From Nesterenkonia halophila (GTDB lineage: Bacteria > Actinomycetota > Actinomycetes > Actinomycetales > Micrococcaceae), in NCBI RefSeq assembly GCF_009467795.1, contig NZ_WIAX01000002.1, positions 1-64,000 on the forward strand: a stretch of 64,000 nucleotides of DNA, written 5' to 3'. The notes under the pieces are model-generated. The model worked only from the letters and a program-made list of their open reading frames with translations. It searched no databases and was not told the DNA's origin. This document shows positions 1 through 9,812 of the stretch, piece after piece. Every line of letters starts with the position of its first letter. Position 1 is the first letter of the stretch. A program made the position numbers and the translations under genes.

Positions 1-18
1 GAGAAGGCTGAGGACTGA
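1..18 (+). CDS. rpmC: 50S ribosomal protein L29, C-terminal end only
   Basis: The first 18 bases read Glu-Lys-Ala-Glu-Asp-stop, in the position where L29 always precedes S17 in the S10 operon. Only the last five codons are inside the window, so the identity rests on synteny and on the acidic/lysine-rich ending, not on a domain. The stop is 2 bases before the S17 start, which fits one operon. Confidence 0.6.
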
Positions 19-20
19 TC

Positions 21-305
21 ATGAGCGAAACCAACACCGAGGCACAGGGCACCGAGCGCGCCTACCGCAAGAACCTGCGCGGCGTCGTGGTGTCCGACAA
101 GATGCACAAGACCATCGTGGTCGCCGTCGAGGACCGCAATAAGCACTCCCTGTACGGCAAGGTGATGAAGCGGCACTCGAAGTTCACCGCGCACGATGAG
201 AACGAGGAGGCCGGCGTGGGGGACACCGTCCAGCTCGCCGAGACTCGTCCGCTCTCGGCGACCAAGCGCTGGCGCCTGGTGCGCATCATCGAGAAGGCGA
301 AGTGA
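21..305 (+). CDS. rpsQ: 30S ribosomal protein S17
   Basis: Primary 16S rRNA-binding protein of the small subunit, an OB-fold protein. The 94-residue product has a short variable N-terminus (about 15 residues) followed by the conserved core [18 protein letters not shown], the [13 protein letters not shown] block and the C-terminal [14 protein letters not shown] motif. Length is normal for actinobacterial S17. The ATG is 2 bases after the L29 stop, so translation is probably coupled. It is the last gene of this transcription unit: a strong hairpin follows at 363-407 before rplN. Confidence 0.97.
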   Translation: MSETNTEAQGTERAYRKNLRGVVVSDKMHKTIVVAVEDRNKHSLYGKVMKRHSKFTAHDENEEAGVGDTVQLAETRPLSATKRWRLVRIIEKAK

Positions 306-362
306 TCTCCGGACTCTCCGGCATCACCGCGTCACCGCTCGACGCTGCGGCCTAGCATGACG

Positions 363-407
363 GCTCGGGGCCCGACTCACCTGCTGAGTTGGGCCCCGAG
401 CTGTTTT
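363..407 (+). terminator. Terminator of the S10 operon after rpsQ
   Basis: A 17-bp stem (363-379 with 385-401, one G-T pair) closes a 5-base loop and is followed by TGTTTT. This is an intrinsic-terminator structure directly after rpsQ, separating the S10 and spc transcription units. Its right arm also carries the likely -35 box of the next promoter. Confidence 0.8.
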
Positions 408-417
408 CAGGTATGCT
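389..417 (+). promoter_or_regulatory. Promoter of the spc operon (upstream of rplN)
   Basis: TTGGGC at 389-394 and TATGCT at 412-417 are separated by 17 bp, a good sigma-70-type promoter. The -35 lies inside the right arm of the terminator stem. Transcription would begin near 424. Comparable boxes precede infA and rplM. Inferred from sequence only. Confidence 0.6.
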
Positions 418-423
418 ATTGAG

Positions 424-683
424 GCTGTGCGCCCTTGTATGCGGGGCCTCCACCCCGCAGTCCTCCCGCGGTGATCATCGCGGGGAGGGTCGGAGGACAG
501 CGCACGTCCCCCATCCATGCCGCCTCGGCCTCGTGAATCAGGCGCCGCGTCGTTGCGGCCGGACTCGTTCCGGCCGGCACGACGCAGTCCACGTGGGTAA
601 GCGGCCGGGGGAGGTTCATTCGGAAGTTCCGCCAGGCTCGCCGCACCAGCGGGGAGAACCGGCGAGACGACAGGAGTAGACAA
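424..683 (+). other. Long untranslated leader of the spc operon
   Basis: About 260 bases without a convincing gene. It is GC-rich with several short inverted repeats (for example CCGCGGTGATCATCGCGG near 467-484) and ends with AGGAG 8 nt before the rplN GTG. Ribosomal-protein leaders often carry autoregulatory structures, but I recognise no known motif here. Confidence 0.45.
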
Positions 684-1055
684 GTGATTCAGCAGGAATC
701 GCGGCTGAAGATCGCTGACAACACCGGGGCCAAGGAACTCTTGGTCATCCGTGTGCTCGGCGGATCCGGACGCCGCTATGCAGGCATCGGCGACATCTTC
801 GTCGCCACCGTGAAGGACGCCATCCCCGGCGGCAACGTCAAGAAGGGCGATGTCGTCAAGGGCGTGGTCGTGCGGTCGCGGAAGAAGTCCCGTCGCCACG
901 ACGGGTCCTACATCAGCTTCGACGAGAACGCTGCCGTCATCCTCAAGGGTGAGACCCAGGACCCGCGTGGTACCCGCATCTTCGGCCCCGTGGGCCGCGA
1001 GCTGCGCGACAAGAAGTTCATGAAGATCGTCTCGCTCGCGCCGGAGGTGCTCTGA
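684..1055 (+). CDS. rplN: 50S ribosomal protein L14
   Basis: L14 binds 23S rRNA at the subunit interface. The 123-residue protein starts from GTG with [18 protein letters not shown], the standard L14 N-terminus, and holds the conserved [12 protein letters not shown], the [16 protein letters not shown] block and the C-terminal [22 protein letters not shown]. The GTG is supported by AGGAG just upstream and by protein alignment from memory. First gene of the spc operon here, preceded by its own promoter and a 260-base leader; rplX follows after 3 bases. Confidence 0.97.
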   Translation: MIQQESRLKIADNTGAKELLVIRVLGGSGRRYAGIGDIFVATVKDAIPGGNVKKGDVVKGVVVRSRKKSRRHDGSYISFDENAAVILKGETQDPRGTRIFGPVGRELRDKKFMKIVSLAPEVL

Positions 1056-1058
1056 CTC

Positions 1059-1394
1059 ATGGCAAACATCAAGAAGGACGACCTCGTCCAGATCCTGTCC
1101 GGCAAGGACAAGGGCATGCAGGGCAAGGTCCTCGAGGTGCGGCCGCGCGAGGAGCGCGTCGTCGTCGAGGGCGTCAACCGGATGAAGCGCCACCTGCGCG
1201 CCGGCCAGGCCGGCAGCACCGAGGGCGGCATCGTGGAGTCCGAGGCCCCGCTGCACATCTCCAACGTGGCCGTGGTGGACCCGGAGACGGGCAAGCCCAC
1301 CCGCGTCGGCCACCGGGAGGAGACCGTCGAGCGTGACGGCCGCACCAAGACCGTGCGGGTCCGCTACGCCAAGGCCTCCGGAAAGGACCTGTGA
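1059..1394 (+). CDS. rplX: 50S ribosomal protein L24
   Basis: Assembly-initiator protein of the large subunit. The 111-residue product opens with a KOW motif ([20 protein letters not shown], about residues 4-24) followed by [15 protein letters not shown] and the typical [19 protein letters not shown] segment. Start ATG is 3 bases after the rplN stop. The stop TGA overlaps the rplE ATG by one base (TGATG), a translational coupling arrangement. Length and motifs are ordinary for the family. Confidence 0.96.
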   Translation: MANIKKDDLVQILSGKDKGMQGKVLEVRPREERVVVEGVNRMKRHLRAGQAGSTEGGIVESEAPLHISNVAVVDPETGKPTRVGHREETVERDGRTKTVRVRYAKASGKDL

Positions 1395-1972
1395 TGACCG
1401 AGGTGCAGAGCGTGACGCAGAAGATCACCCCCCGACTGAAGACCAAGTACCGCGACGAGATCCGCGGCACGATGCAGGAGCAGTTCTCCTACGGCAACGT
1501 CATGGAGGTGCCCGGCCTGGTGAAGGTCGTGGTGAACATGGGCGTCGGCGAGGCGGCCCGCGACTCCAAGATCATCGACGCCGCCGTGGCGGACCTGACC
1601 AACATCACCGGCCAGAAGCCGAAGATCACCCGGGCCCGGAAGTCGATCGCGCAGTTCAAGCTGCGCGAGGGCCAGCCGATCGGCGCGCACACCACGCTGC
1701 GCGGCGACCGGATGTGGGAGTTCCTCGACCGTCTGGTGACCTTCGCGCTGCCGCGCATCCGCGACTTCCGCGGGCTGAGCGACCGGCAGTTCGACGGCAA
1801 CGGCAACTACACCTTCGGACTGAGCGAGCAGTCGGTGTTCCACGAGATCGATCAGGACAAGATCGACCGCCCGCGCGGCATGGACATCACCGTCGTGACC
1901 TCCGCGAAGACCGACGACGAGGGTCGCGCGCTGCTGAAGGCGCTCGGCTTCCCGTTCAAGACCGACCAGTAA
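1394..1972 (+). CDS. rplE: 50S ribosomal protein L5
   Basis: 5S rRNA-binding protein of the central protuberance. The 192-residue protein carries [57 protein letters not shown] and the terminal [24 protein letters not shown], all hallmarks of L5. I place the start at ATG 1394, which overlaps the rplX stop and sits 6-7 nt after GAAAGGA; an in-frame GTG at 1391 would add one residue and is too close to that site. Unlike most bacteria, no S14 gene follows: the next gene is rpsH, 117 bases on. Confidence 0.96.
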   Translation: MTEVQSVTQKITPRLKTKYRDEIRGTMQEQFSYGNVMEVPGLVKVVVNMGVGEAARDSKIIDAAVADLTNITGQKPKITRARKSIAQFKLREGQPIGAHTTLRGDRMWEFLDRLVTFALPRIRDFRGLSDRQFDGNGNYTFGLSEQSVFHEIDQDKIDRPRGMDITVVTSAKTDDEGRALLKALGFPFKTDQ

Positions 1973-2089
1973 GCACTACGCCGCAGGTCCTTTCACCAGA
2001 GGTTCTGTCGGGTCGCCGCCCCTCCGGGCGGCGGGCCCAGAGTTCCTTCGGAGATCGGAAACCGTGGCGGGGAAGGGCGAACGCCCCTC
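1973..2089 (+). other. L5-S8 gap where S14 normally sits
   Basis: A 117-base gap with no open frame for a zinc-type S14 (about 61 codons, two CxxC motifs) in any frame. It contains short GC-rich inverted repeats such as CCGCCCCTCCGGGCGGCGG near 2016-2034. The gap is the likely scar of an ancestral rpsN loss in this lineage. Confidence 0.6.
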
Positions 2090-2488
2090 ATGACAATGAC
2101 TGACCCAGTCGCAGACATGCTCACGCGTCTGCGCAACGCCAACTCGGCTTTCCACGACGAGGTCTCCATGCCCAGCTCCAAGCTGAAGGTGCGTGTGGCC
2201 GACATCCTGAAGGCCGAGGGATACATCACCGACTGGCGCGAGGAGGAGGCCGAGGTCGGCAAGACCCTGGCCATCGACCTCAAGTTCGGTCCCGACCGCG
2301 AGCGGTCCATCGCCGGCCTGCGTCGCATCTCCAAGCCCGGTCTCCGGGTGTACGCGAAGTCCACGAACCTCCCGCACGTGCTGGGCGGCCTGGGCATCGC
2401 GATCCTGTCCACCTCCTCCGGTCTGCTGACCGACCGGCAGGCAGCCAAGAAGGGCGTCGGCGGGGAAGTCCTCGCCTACGTCTGGTGA
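2090..2488 (+). CDS. rpsH: 30S ribosomal protein S8
   Basis: S8 binds helix 21 of 16S rRNA and is a translational regulator of spc operons in other bacteria. The 132-residue protein begins [18 protein letters not shown], contains [20 protein letters not shown] and ends [22 protein letters not shown], which is the complete family pattern. Two ATGs are possible (2090 and 2096); 2090 gives the usual MTMTDP start. The preceding 117-base gap contains no S14 gene. Confidence 0.97.
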   Translation: MTMTDPVADMLTRLRNANSAFHDEVSMPSSKLKVRVADILKAEGYITDWREEEAEVGKTLAIDLKFGPDRERSIAGLRRISKPGLRVYAKSTNLPHVLGGLGIAILSTSSGLLTDRQAAKKGVGGEVLAYVW

Positions 2489-2509
2489 CGCGAAGGGAGT
2501 CGAAGCACT

Positions 2510-3046
2510 ATGTCACGCATCGGTAAGCTTCCGATCACCATTCCTGCCGGCGTCGAGGTCGACCTGAAGGGTCGCGACCTCACCGTCAAGGGACCGAAGG
2601 GCGAGCTCGCCCGCACTCTGGCCGAGGGCATCGAGGTGTCCCTCGAAGAGGACACCATCACGGTGACCCGTCCCGACGACGAGCGGGAGTCCCGCTCGCT
2701 GCACGGCCTGACCCGGACGCTGGTCGCCAACATGGTCCACGGCGTCACGGAGGGCTTCACCAAGAAGCTCGAGATCGTCGGGACCGGCTACCGCGTCCAG
2801 GCCAAGGGCTCGGACCTCGAGTTCGCGCTGGGCTACTCGCACTCCATCGAGATGGCGGCCCCCGAGGGGATCTCCTTCCAGGTGGAGGGCGCGAACAAGC
2901 TCTCGATCTCCGGCATCGACAAGCAGCAGGTCGGACAGGTCGCCGCGAACATCCGCAAGCTGCGCCGTCCCGACCCGTACCAGGGCAAGGGCGTCCGCTA
3001 CGAGGGCGAGCAGATTCGCCGCAAGGCCGGAAAGGCAGGTAAGTAA
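2510..3046 (+). CDS. rplF: 50S ribosomal protein L6
   Basis: L6 lies near the factor-binding site of the large subunit and is two duplicated alpha/beta domains. The 178-residue product starts [15 protein letters not shown] and ends with the signature [20 protein letters not shown]. First repeat spans roughly residues 5-80, second 85-165. Length is normal. It follows rpsH by 21 bases with a GAAGGGAG-type ribosome site, and rplR starts 3 bases after its stop. Confidence 0.97.
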   Translation: MSRIGKLPITIPAGVEVDLKGRDLTVKGPKGELARTLAEGIEVSLEEDTITVTRPDDERESRSLHGLTRTLVANMVHGVTEGFTKKLEIVGTGYRVQAKGSDLEFALGYSHSIEMAAPEGISFQVEGANKLSISGIDKQQVGQVAANIRKLRRPDPYQGKGVRYEGEQIRRKAGKAGK

Positions 3047-3049
3047 ACC

Positions 3050-3421
3050 ATGGCTATTGGTATCCAGGGCAAGTCCAAGTCCGCTGCCCGCGGCCGCCGC
3101 CACATCCGCCTGCGCAAGAAGATCGACGGCACCGCCGAGCGTCCGCGCCTGGTGGTCACCCGGTCCTCCCGGCACATGGTCGCCCAGGTCGTCGACGACC
3201 AGCAGTCCCACACGCTGGCCTCGGCCACCACGATGGAGGCCGACCTGCGCAGCTTCGACGGCGACAAGACCGCCAAGGCGAAGAAGGTCGGCGAGCTCAT
3301 CGCCGAGCGCGCTCAGGCGGCCGGCATCGACGCCGTGGTCTTCGACCGCGGCGGCAACAAGTACCACGGTCGCGTGGCCGCCGTCGCCGACGGCGCCCGG
3401 GAGGGTGGTCTGCAGCTGTGA
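3050..3421 (+). CDS. rplR: 50S ribosomal protein L18
   Basis: L18 binds 5S rRNA with L5 and L25. The 123-residue protein has a basic N-terminus ([20 protein letters not shown]), the core [20 protein letters not shown] and the C-terminal [25 protein letters not shown] signature. Its TGA stop overlaps the GTG of rpsE (GTGA), so the two genes are probably translationally coupled. Confidence 0.97.
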   Translation: MAIGIQGKSKSAARGRRHIRLRKKIDGTAERPRLVVTRSSRHMVAQVVDDQQSHTLASATTMEADLRSFDGDKTAKAKKVGELIAERAQAAGIDAVVFDRGGNKYHGRVAAVADGAREGGLQL

Positions 3422-4191
3422 GTGAGAACACCGACAACACTGAGAAGGTTTCATCTGTGACTGAGACCAACGACAACTCCGTCGAGGCCGCCGAGAAGGC
3501 TCAGGGCGGCGGCGACACCCAGCAGGCCGACCAGAACAGCTCGTCCCAGGGCGGCCGTGAGGACCGCGGCGGCCGTGGTGGCCGCGGCGGTCGCGGTCGC
3601 GGCGAGGGCGGCGGTCGCGGCGGCGGCCGCGGCGGCGGCCGGGACGACGACCGGGACAAGTTCCTCGAGCGCGTCGTCACCATCAACCGCGTCTCCAAGG
3701 TGGTCAAGGGCGGTCGTCGCTTCAGCTTCACCGCGCTGGTCGTCGTCGGCGACGGCGACGGCATGGTGGGCGTCGGCTACGGCAAGGCCAAGGAGGTCCC
3801 CGCGGCCATCCAGAAGGGCGTCGAGGAGGCGAAGAAGAACTTCTTCCGCGTCCCCCGCGTCGGCTCCACCATCCCGCACCTGGTCAAGGGAGAGGACGCC
3901 GCCGGCGTCGTGCTCCTGCGTCCGGCCTCGCCGGGTACCGGTGTGATCGCCGGCGGCCCGGTGCGTGCGGTCCTCGACTGCGCGGGCGTCCACGACGTGC
4001 TGACCAAGTCCATGGGCTCGGTCAACTCGATCAACATCGTGCACGGCACGATCGACGCGCTGAAGCAGCTCGAGGAGCCCGAGGCTGTGGCCGCCCGCCG
4101 CGGCAAGCCGCTCGACGAGGTCGCTCCGGCGCCGATGCTCCGCACTATGGAGGCGGACCGTGCCGCCCGGGCAGATAAGGCAGGTGCATGA
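3418..4191 (+). CDS. rpsE: 30S ribosomal protein S5 with RGG-rich N-terminal extension
   Basis: S5 helps decoding accuracy and mRNA unwinding at the entry channel. The conserved part starts near residue 80: [20 protein letters not shown], then [20 protein letters not shown] and [20 protein letters not shown]. At 257 residues it is far longer than E. coli S5 (167). The extra N-terminus has an acidic/Gln-rich part (1-42) and an Arg-Gly stretch (about 43-75; [19 protein letters not shown]). Start GTG 3418 overlaps the L18 stop; an in-frame GTG at 3457, with GAGAAGG upstream, would shorten it by 13 residues and is a real alternative. Confidence 0.95.
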   Translation: MSENTDNTEKVSSVTETNDNSVEAAEKAQGGGDTQQADQNSSSQGGREDRGGRGGRGGRGRGEGGGRGGGRGGGRDDDRDKFLERVVTINRVSKVVKGGRRFSFTALVVVGDGDGMVGVGYGKAKEVPAAIQKGVEEAKKNFFRVPRVGSTIPHLVKGEDAAGVVLLRPASPGTGVIAGGPVRAVLDCAGVHDVLTKSMGSVNSINIVHGTIDALKQLEEPEAVAARRGKPLDEVAPAPMLRTMEADRAARADKAGA

Positions 4192-4418
4192 GGATGAACG
4201 ACATCCAGACCACCGCGAAGAACGTGGTCGCCAGCGACGCGAAGCTGGAGATCACCCAGTCCAAGTCCACCATCGGCGCCACGCCGGCCCACCGCGAGAC
4301 GGTGCGGTCGCTGGGCCTGAAGCGCGTGGGACACACTGTCGTCCGCGACGCCGACGCCGTGACCGTGGGCATGCTGAACTCCGTGAAGCATCTCGTGACC
4401 GTCGAGGAGGCGAAGTGA
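4188..4418 (+). CDS. rpmD: 50S ribosomal protein L30
   Basis: Small large-subunit protein. Residues 20-76 carry the L30 pattern ([20 protein letters not shown], then [20 protein letters not shown] and the [13 protein letters not shown] ending). At 76 residues it is slightly longer than the usual 60 because of a short N-terminal tail. ATG 4188 overlaps the rpsE TGA (ATGA); ATG 4194 is also possible and would drop two residues. Operon neighbours rpsE and rplO are in the standard spc order. Confidence 0.95.
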   Translation: MRMNDIQTTAKNVVASDAKLEITQSKSTIGATPAHRETVRSLGLKRVGHTVVRDADAVTVGMLNSVKHLVTVEEAK

Positions 4419-4420
4419 CG

Positions 4421-4897
4421 ATGGCAGACAACAACGCTGCAGAGTCCGACGTCCTCAAGGTCCACGACCTGCGTCCGGCCCCCGGCTCCAAGAAGTCCCG
4501 CCAGCGTGTGGGTCGTGGCGAAGCGTCGAAGGGCAAGACCGCAGGCCGTGGCATGAAGGGGACCAAGGCTCGCTACCAGGTGCCGGCAGGCTTCGAGGGC
4601 GGGCAGCTTCCGCTGCACATGCGTCTGCCGAAGCTGCGCGGCTTCAAGAGCCCGTTCCGCGTCGAGTACTCGCCGGTCAACCTCTCCAAGCTGGGCGAGC
4701 TGTACCCGTCCGGCGGCGACGTGACCGTCGACGACCTCGTCGGCCAGGGCGTGGCGAAGAAGGGGCGGCCGGTGAAGGTCCTCGGCTCCGGGGAGATCTC
4801 CGTGGCCGTGAACGTGACGGCGCACGCCTTCTCGTCCTCGGCCGTGGAGAAGATCCAGGCCGCCGGCGGCTCGGTCACCACGATCGAGCAGGGCTGA
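4421..4897 (+). CDS. rplO: 50S ribosomal protein L15
   Basis: L15 is an early assembly protein of the large subunit. The 158-residue product has [33 protein letters not shown], the [18 protein letters not shown] signature and the C-terminal ILGSGEIS-like segment. The reading frame is open further upstream, but ATG 4421 just after the rpmD stop, with GAGGAGG at 4404-4410, is the right start; an in-frame GTG at 4415 is less well placed. A long hairpin after the gene ends the unit before secY. Confidence 0.96.
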   Translation: MADNNAAESDVLKVHDLRPAPGSKKSRQRVGRGEASKGKTAGRGMKGTKARYQVPAGFEGGQLPLHMRLPKLRGFKSPFRVEYSPVNLSKLGELYPSGGDVTVDDLVGQGVAKKGRPVKVLGSGEISVAVNVTAHAFSSSAVEKIQAAGGSVTTIEQG

Positions 4898-4922
4898 GAA
4901 GTCCTCTCGCCGATCTGACATG

Positions 4923-4987
4923 ACGGCCCCCGTCGACCTCCGCAGATCCCGCTGACGCGGGGCTGCGGAGGGTCCGGCGGGGGCCGT
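4923..4987 (+). terminator. Hairpin after rplO
   Basis: ACGGCCCCCG (4923-4932) pairs with CGGGGGCCGT (4978-4987), and the inner GACCTCCGCAG (4935-4945) pairs with CTGCGGAGGGTC (4963-4974) with one bulge. The structure is strong but has no clear T-tract, as is common in high-GC actinobacteria. It would end or attenuate transcription before secY. Confidence 0.6.
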
Positions 4988-5046
4988 CGTGCATCTGCGG
5001 GCACGCGTGTCCGTGCCACGATTCATCCCGCCCGCGTCACGGGCGT

Positions 5047-5052
5047 TAGTAT
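5047..5052 (+). promoter_or_regulatory. Possible -10 box for secY
   Basis: TAGTAT lies about 140 bases before the secY start, after the rplO hairpin. No good -35 box is visible at 17 bp. Suggests that secY-adk-map has its own promoter rather than relying only on spc read-through. Confidence 0.35.
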
Positions 5053-5192
5053 GGCTGTCTGTGTGACCGCACACCTCGGCAGACACCGGGGCGCGCCGCA
5101 GGCTCGGAATCCGTCCACGACGGAGCCGGACCGCGGCGCCCAGCGTGCCCGACGGTCGCCGCACGGACTGCTTCAGCCCCACAGGAGGACGC

Positions 5193-6496
<1,304 letters not shown>

Positions 6497-6500
<4 letters not shown>

Positions 6501-7066
6501 CACGTATGCTGATCGTCGGACCGGCCGGCTCGGGCAAGGGCACCCAGTCGACGCGCATCTGCCAGGCCCTGGGGATCGTGGCGATCTCCACCGGGGACAT
6601 CTTCCGCGCCAACATCAAGGGCGGCACCGAGCTGGGCCGGGAGGCCCAGCAGTACGTCGACGCCGGCGAGCTGGTGCCGGACTCGGTCACCAACCGGATG
6701 GTGGAGGACCGGCTGTCCTGGGACGACGCCGCCACCGGCTTCCTGCTCGACGGCTATCCGCGCAACCTGAGCCAGGTGAGCGCGCTGGACGAGATGCTCG
6801 AGCGTCTCGACGTCTCGCTCGACGTGGTCCTGGAGCTCACCGCCGACCGCGAGGAGCTGATCCAGCGGCTGACGAGGCGCGCCGAGATCGAGGGCCGCGA
6901 GGACGACGCCGACGAGGACGCCATCCGTCGCCGCCTCGAGCTCTTCGACACCGAGACGGCGCCGATGATCGCCGAGTACGAGTCCCGCGGCCTGCTGCGG
7001 CGTGTGGACGGCCTCGGCGACATCGACGAGGTCACCGCCCGCATCATGGACGTGCTGAAGGGCTGA
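6497..7066 (+). CDS. adk: Adenylate kinase
   Basis: Interconverts ATP + AMP and 2 ADP. The 189-residue protein has a P-loop GPAGSGKGTQS (residues 8-18), AMP-site ISTGDIFRANI and VPDSVTNRMVEDR, and the FLLDGYPRN motif. The LID is the short form without zinc cysteines (RLTRRAEIEGREDDADEDAI), normal for actinobacteria. Both ends overlap neighbours: ATG overlaps the secY stop and the TGA overlaps the map ATG, so secY-adk-map is one coupled unit. Confidence 0.97.
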
Positions 7067-7917
7067 TGGGGATGCTTTCGCGCCGGCGCATCGAGCTGAA
7101 GACTCCGGAGCAGCTGCAACACATGGACGCCGCCGGCTCCGTGCTGGCCGGCGCGCTGGACGCCGTCGTCGCGGCCGCGGTCCCCGGGGTGACCACCGGG
7201 CAGCTGGACCGGGTGTTCGCCGCCTTCATCGCCGAGCGCGGCGCGACGCCGAACTTCCTGGGCTACTACGGCTTCCCGGGCAGCATCTGCGCCTCGGTCA
7301 ACGACGAGGTCGTCCACGGCATCCCGGGGGAGCGGGTGCTCGCCTCCGGGGACGTGCTGACCGTCGACGCCGGCTGCATCATCTCCGGCTGGCACTCCGA
7401 CTCGGCCCGCACCGTGGTGCTGGGCTCCTCCGCGCAGGGAACCGCCGACGCCGGCGACGAGCGGCTCTCGGCGATCACCCGCGGGGCGATGTGGGCCGGC
7501 GTCGCCGCCTTCGCCGAGGCGAAGCACATCGGCGAGGTCGGCGAGGCGATCGAGGCGTTCGTGGCTTCCCAGGAGGGGGAGCGGCTGGGCATCCTCGAGG
7601 AGTACGTCGGCCACGGCATCGGCTCGGCCATGCATATGGCGCCGGACGTGTTCAACTATGCGGCCGGATTCCGCGGCGCGCGGGTCCGTCCGGGCATGGC
7701 CGTGGCGATCGAGCCGATGCTCACCCGCGGCGGGATCGCCACCCGCGTGCTCGACGACGACTGGACCGTGGTCACCGAGGACGGCGCCCGGGCCAGCCAG
7801 TGGGAGCACTCGGTGGCCCGCCACGACGACGGCATCTGGGTGCTCACCGCCCACGACGGCGGGGCCGCCGAGCTCGAGCCGCTGGGCGTGACGCCGACGC
7901 CGATCCCGCAGGGCTGA
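7066..7917 (+). CDS. map: Type I methionine aminopeptidase
   Basis: Removes the initiator methionine from nascent proteins. The 283-residue protein has the pita-bread fold motifs and all five metal ligands: Asp in LTVDAGC, Asp in HSDSARTVV, His in YVGHGIG, Glu in VAIEPM and Glu in EHSV. N-terminus RRRIELKTPEQLQHMDAAGSV is typical. The ATG overlaps the adk stop (TGATG); ATG 7072 is an alternative two codons later. No N-terminal zinc-finger extension is present. Confidence 0.95.
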   Translation: MGMLSRRRIELKTPEQLQHMDAAGSVLAGALDAVVAAAVPGVTTGQLDRVFAAFIAERGATPNFLGYYGFPGSICASVNDEVVHGIPGERVLASGDVLTVDAGCIISGWHSDSARTVVLGSSAQGTADAGDERLSAITRGAMWAGVAAFAEAKHIGEVGEAIEAFVASQEGERLGILEEYVGHGIGSAMHMAPDVFNYAAGFRGARVRPGMAVAIEPMLTRGGIATRVLDDDWTVVTEDGARASQWEHSVARHDDGIWVLTAHDGGAAELEPLGVTPTPIPQG

Positions 7918-8010
7918 GCGGCGCCGTCGGCCGCGCCGGGGTCTCCGAGCGGCCGGGGCGAGGCTCGCGGCGGCCCTACCCGCGCCGGTGAGGAGGGCGC
8001 GGGTGGGGAA

Positions 8011-8040
8011 TTGCCCGAGCCCGTCGGATTCGGGTACTAT
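8011..8040 (+). promoter_or_regulatory. Promoter of the infA-rpmJ-rpsM unit
   Basis: TTGCCC at 8011-8016 and TACTAT at 8035-8040 with 18-bp spacing. The predicted transcript would carry a leader of about 245 bases to infA. The same TTGCCC -35 is seen before rplM. Sequence-based inference. Confidence 0.55.
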
Positions 8041-8292
8041 TGACTGCTGGTTGTCTCTGTGGGTCGACTGTGCCCTCATGCGCGCCGACGGGTCCTCTCC
8101 CGTCGAGCATGCAGAGACGTCTGACCAGAAACTGAACCAGATTCTCCCCGGTCTGCCCCGACGATGACGGCGCTCTGCGTCGGCCGTGCGGCGACGTGCC
8201 CTCGTGCGCGCGCCGCGGCCGCCGTCCGAGCCGACCCCGCTCCGAGCGGCGGCGTCGACGGGATCGGAGGGATCGCGAACGGTGTGGAGCAT
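8041..8292 (+). other. Untranslated leader upstream of infA
   Basis: About 250 bases without a gene; the reading frame is open upstream of infA but the translated sequence is not conserved-looking. Short inverted repeats such as GACGGG...CCCGTC (8087-8105) are visible. No known riboswitch or attenuator recognised. Nothing gene-like is seen in 7918-8010 either. Confidence 0.4.
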
Positions 8293-8514
8293 ATGGGTAA
8301 AAAAGAAGGTGTGATCGAGGTGGAGGGCCGGGTGACCGAGGCTCTCCCCAATGCGATGTTCCGCGTGCGTCTGGAGAATGAGCACGTGGTGCTCGCCACG
8401 ATCTCGGGCAAGATGCGTCAGCACTACATCCGGATCCTCCCCGAGGACCGGGTCGTGGTGGAGATGAGCCCGTATGACCTCAACCGTGGACGAATCGTCT
8501 ACCGCTACAAGTAA
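8293..8514 (+). CDS. infA: Translation initiation factor IF-1
   Basis: Binds the A site of the 30S subunit during initiation. The 73-residue OB-fold protein is a full-length match: [40 protein letters not shown] and the ending [18 protein letters not shown] 8293 gives exactly the family length. rpmJ follows after 11 bases with a GAGGAAAG ribosome site. Confidence 0.97.
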   Translation: MGKKEGVIEVEGRVTEALPNAMFRVRLENEHVVLATISGKMRQHYIRILPEDRVVVEMSPYDLNRGRIVYRYK

Positions 8515-8525
8515 AGAGGAAAGCC

Positions 8526-8642
8526 ATGAAGGTTCACCCGAGCGTGAAGCAGGTCTGCTCTGAGTGCAAGATCATCCGCCGCCGCGGTGTGATCCGAGTG
8601 ATCTGCAAGAAGAACCCGCGTCACAAGCAGCGCCAGGGCTGA
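8526..8642 (+). CDS. rpmJ: 50S ribosomal protein L36 (zinc-type)
   Basis: Thirty-eight residues, starting [20 protein letters not shown] and ending [10 protein letters not shown]. It keeps the zinc ribbon ligands Cys11, Cys14, Cys27 and His33, so this is the C+ form. It sits in the standard infA-rpmJ-rpsM order with a GAGGAAAG site upstream. Only short-ORF inspection reveals it. Confidence 0.95.
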   Translation: MKVHPSVKQVCSECKIIRRRGVIRVICKKNPRHKQRQG

Positions 8643-8863
8643 CCCTCACCTTCTCGACGTAGAACGCGTGAGGGCGCGCCGAGCGCCTCGACAGCTCAAT
8701 ACCAGCACGGCAGTGCAGTCCGTCGATGAGCTGGACGGACAGACCCCCGGTTGCCGAAGGCCGGGGACCCGCTGAAGGCGTCGCCTCCGACGTCGGCCGC
8801 GAGCGGTCCAGATGGGAGCGCACTGTCGAAGACCTTCGGACGACAGCAAGGAGGACTGCCACG

Positions 8864-9232
8864 ATGGCACGTCTGGCAGGTGTGGACATCCCGCGCGAGA
8901 AGCGCACGGAGATCGCACTCACTTACATCTACGGCGTCGGCAAGACCCGTGCAGCAGAGACCGTCGAGGCCACGGGCATCTCGCCGGAGACCCGCGTGAA
9001 GGACCTCACGGACGAGCAGCTGGTCGCACTGCGTGACTACATCGAGGGCAACTTCCAGGTGGAGGGCGACCTTCGCCGCGAGGTGGCCGCCGACATCCGC
9101 CGCAAGGTCGAGATCGGGTCGTACCAGGGTCTGCGGCACCGCCGCGGCCTGCCGGTCCGCGGTCAGCACACGCAGACCAACGCCCGCACCCGCAAGGGTC
9201 CGAAGAAGACCGTCGCAGGCAAGAAGAAGTAG
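8864..9232 (+). CDS. rpsM: 30S ribosomal protein S13
   Basis: Head protein of the small subunit that contacts the P-site tRNA and bridge B1. The 122-residue product begins [20 protein letters not shown], has YGVGKTRA and ends with the basic tail [23 protein letters not shown] 8864 follows AAGGAGGA at 8848-8855; the open frame upstream has no S13 character. A 221-base spacer separates it from rpmJ, with no clear promoter. Confidence 0.97.
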   Translation: MARLAGVDIPREKRTEIALTYIYGVGKTRAAETVEATGISPETRVKDLTDEQLVALRDYIEGNFQVEGDLRREVAADIRRKVEIGSYQGLRHRRGLPVRGQHTQTNARTRKGPKKTVAGKKK

Positions 9233-9297
9233 TTCGGCGCGCCGAGGATCCCTGAGGATCCCCCGCTGATCCGACCAACTCGAGTCACGGAGAAGAT

Positions 9298-9699
9298 ATG
9301 CCCCCCAAGAACCGCGCAGCGGCCCGCAAGCCGCGCCGCAAGGCAAGCAAGAACATCACGCAGGGTCAGGCCCACATCAAGTCGACCTTCAACAACACCA
9401 TCGTCTCGATCACCGACTCCACCGGTGCGGTGATCTCCTGGGCGACCTCCGGCGAGGTCGGGTTCAAGGGCTCCCGCAAGTCCACCCCCTACGCCGCGCA
9501 GATGGCCGCCGAGCAGGCCGCCAAGCGGTCGCAGGAGCACGGCCTGAAGAAGGTCGACGTGTTCGTCAAGGGCCCGGGCTCCGGGCGCGAGACCGCGATC
9601 CGCTCTCTGCAGGCCGCCGGCCTCGAGGTCGGCTCCATCCAGGACGTCACGCCGAGCGCGCACAACGGCTGCCGCCCGCCGAAGCGTCGTCGCGTCTGA
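9298..9699 (+). CDS. rpsK: 30S ribosomal protein S11
   Basis: Platform protein near the 3' end of 16S rRNA. The 133-residue protein has a basic N-terminus ([15 protein letters not shown]), then [38 protein letters not shown] and the ending [18 protein letters not shown]. Length is normal. It follows rpsM by 65 bases. S4, which is next to S11 in many bacteria, is absent here and rpoA follows directly. Confidence 0.97.
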   Translation: MPPKNRAAARKPRRKASKNITQGQAHIKSTFNNTIVSITDSTGAVISWATSGEVGFKGSRKSTPYAAQMAAEQAAKRSQEHGLKKVDVFVKGPGSGRETAIRSLQAAGLEVGSIQDVTPSAHNGCRPPKRRRV

Positions 9700-9722
9700 G
9701 CGACCTTCTACAGACAGCGCCT

Positions 9723-9748
9723 CCGCCGCGGCCTGCGGGCCGCGGCGG
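9723..9748 (+). terminator. Hairpin between rpsK and rpoA
   Basis: CCGCCGCGGCC (9723-9733) pairs perfectly with GGCCGCGGCGG (9738-9748) around a TGCG loop. No T-tract follows, so it may attenuate or process the transcript rather than terminate it. Its position suggests a way to set rpoA expression apart from ribosomal proteins. Confidence 0.45.
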
Positions 9749-9812
9749 GGTGAGAGCATCATCATCAGTGAGAATGCGTCATATAGCGGATGCACTCTGA
9801 AAGGAATCATCA

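Noticed and set aside
324-1313. 329-codon minus-strand frame opposite rplN and rplX
   Set aside because: Antisense shadow of ribosomal genes with biased third-position GC; no domain recognised.
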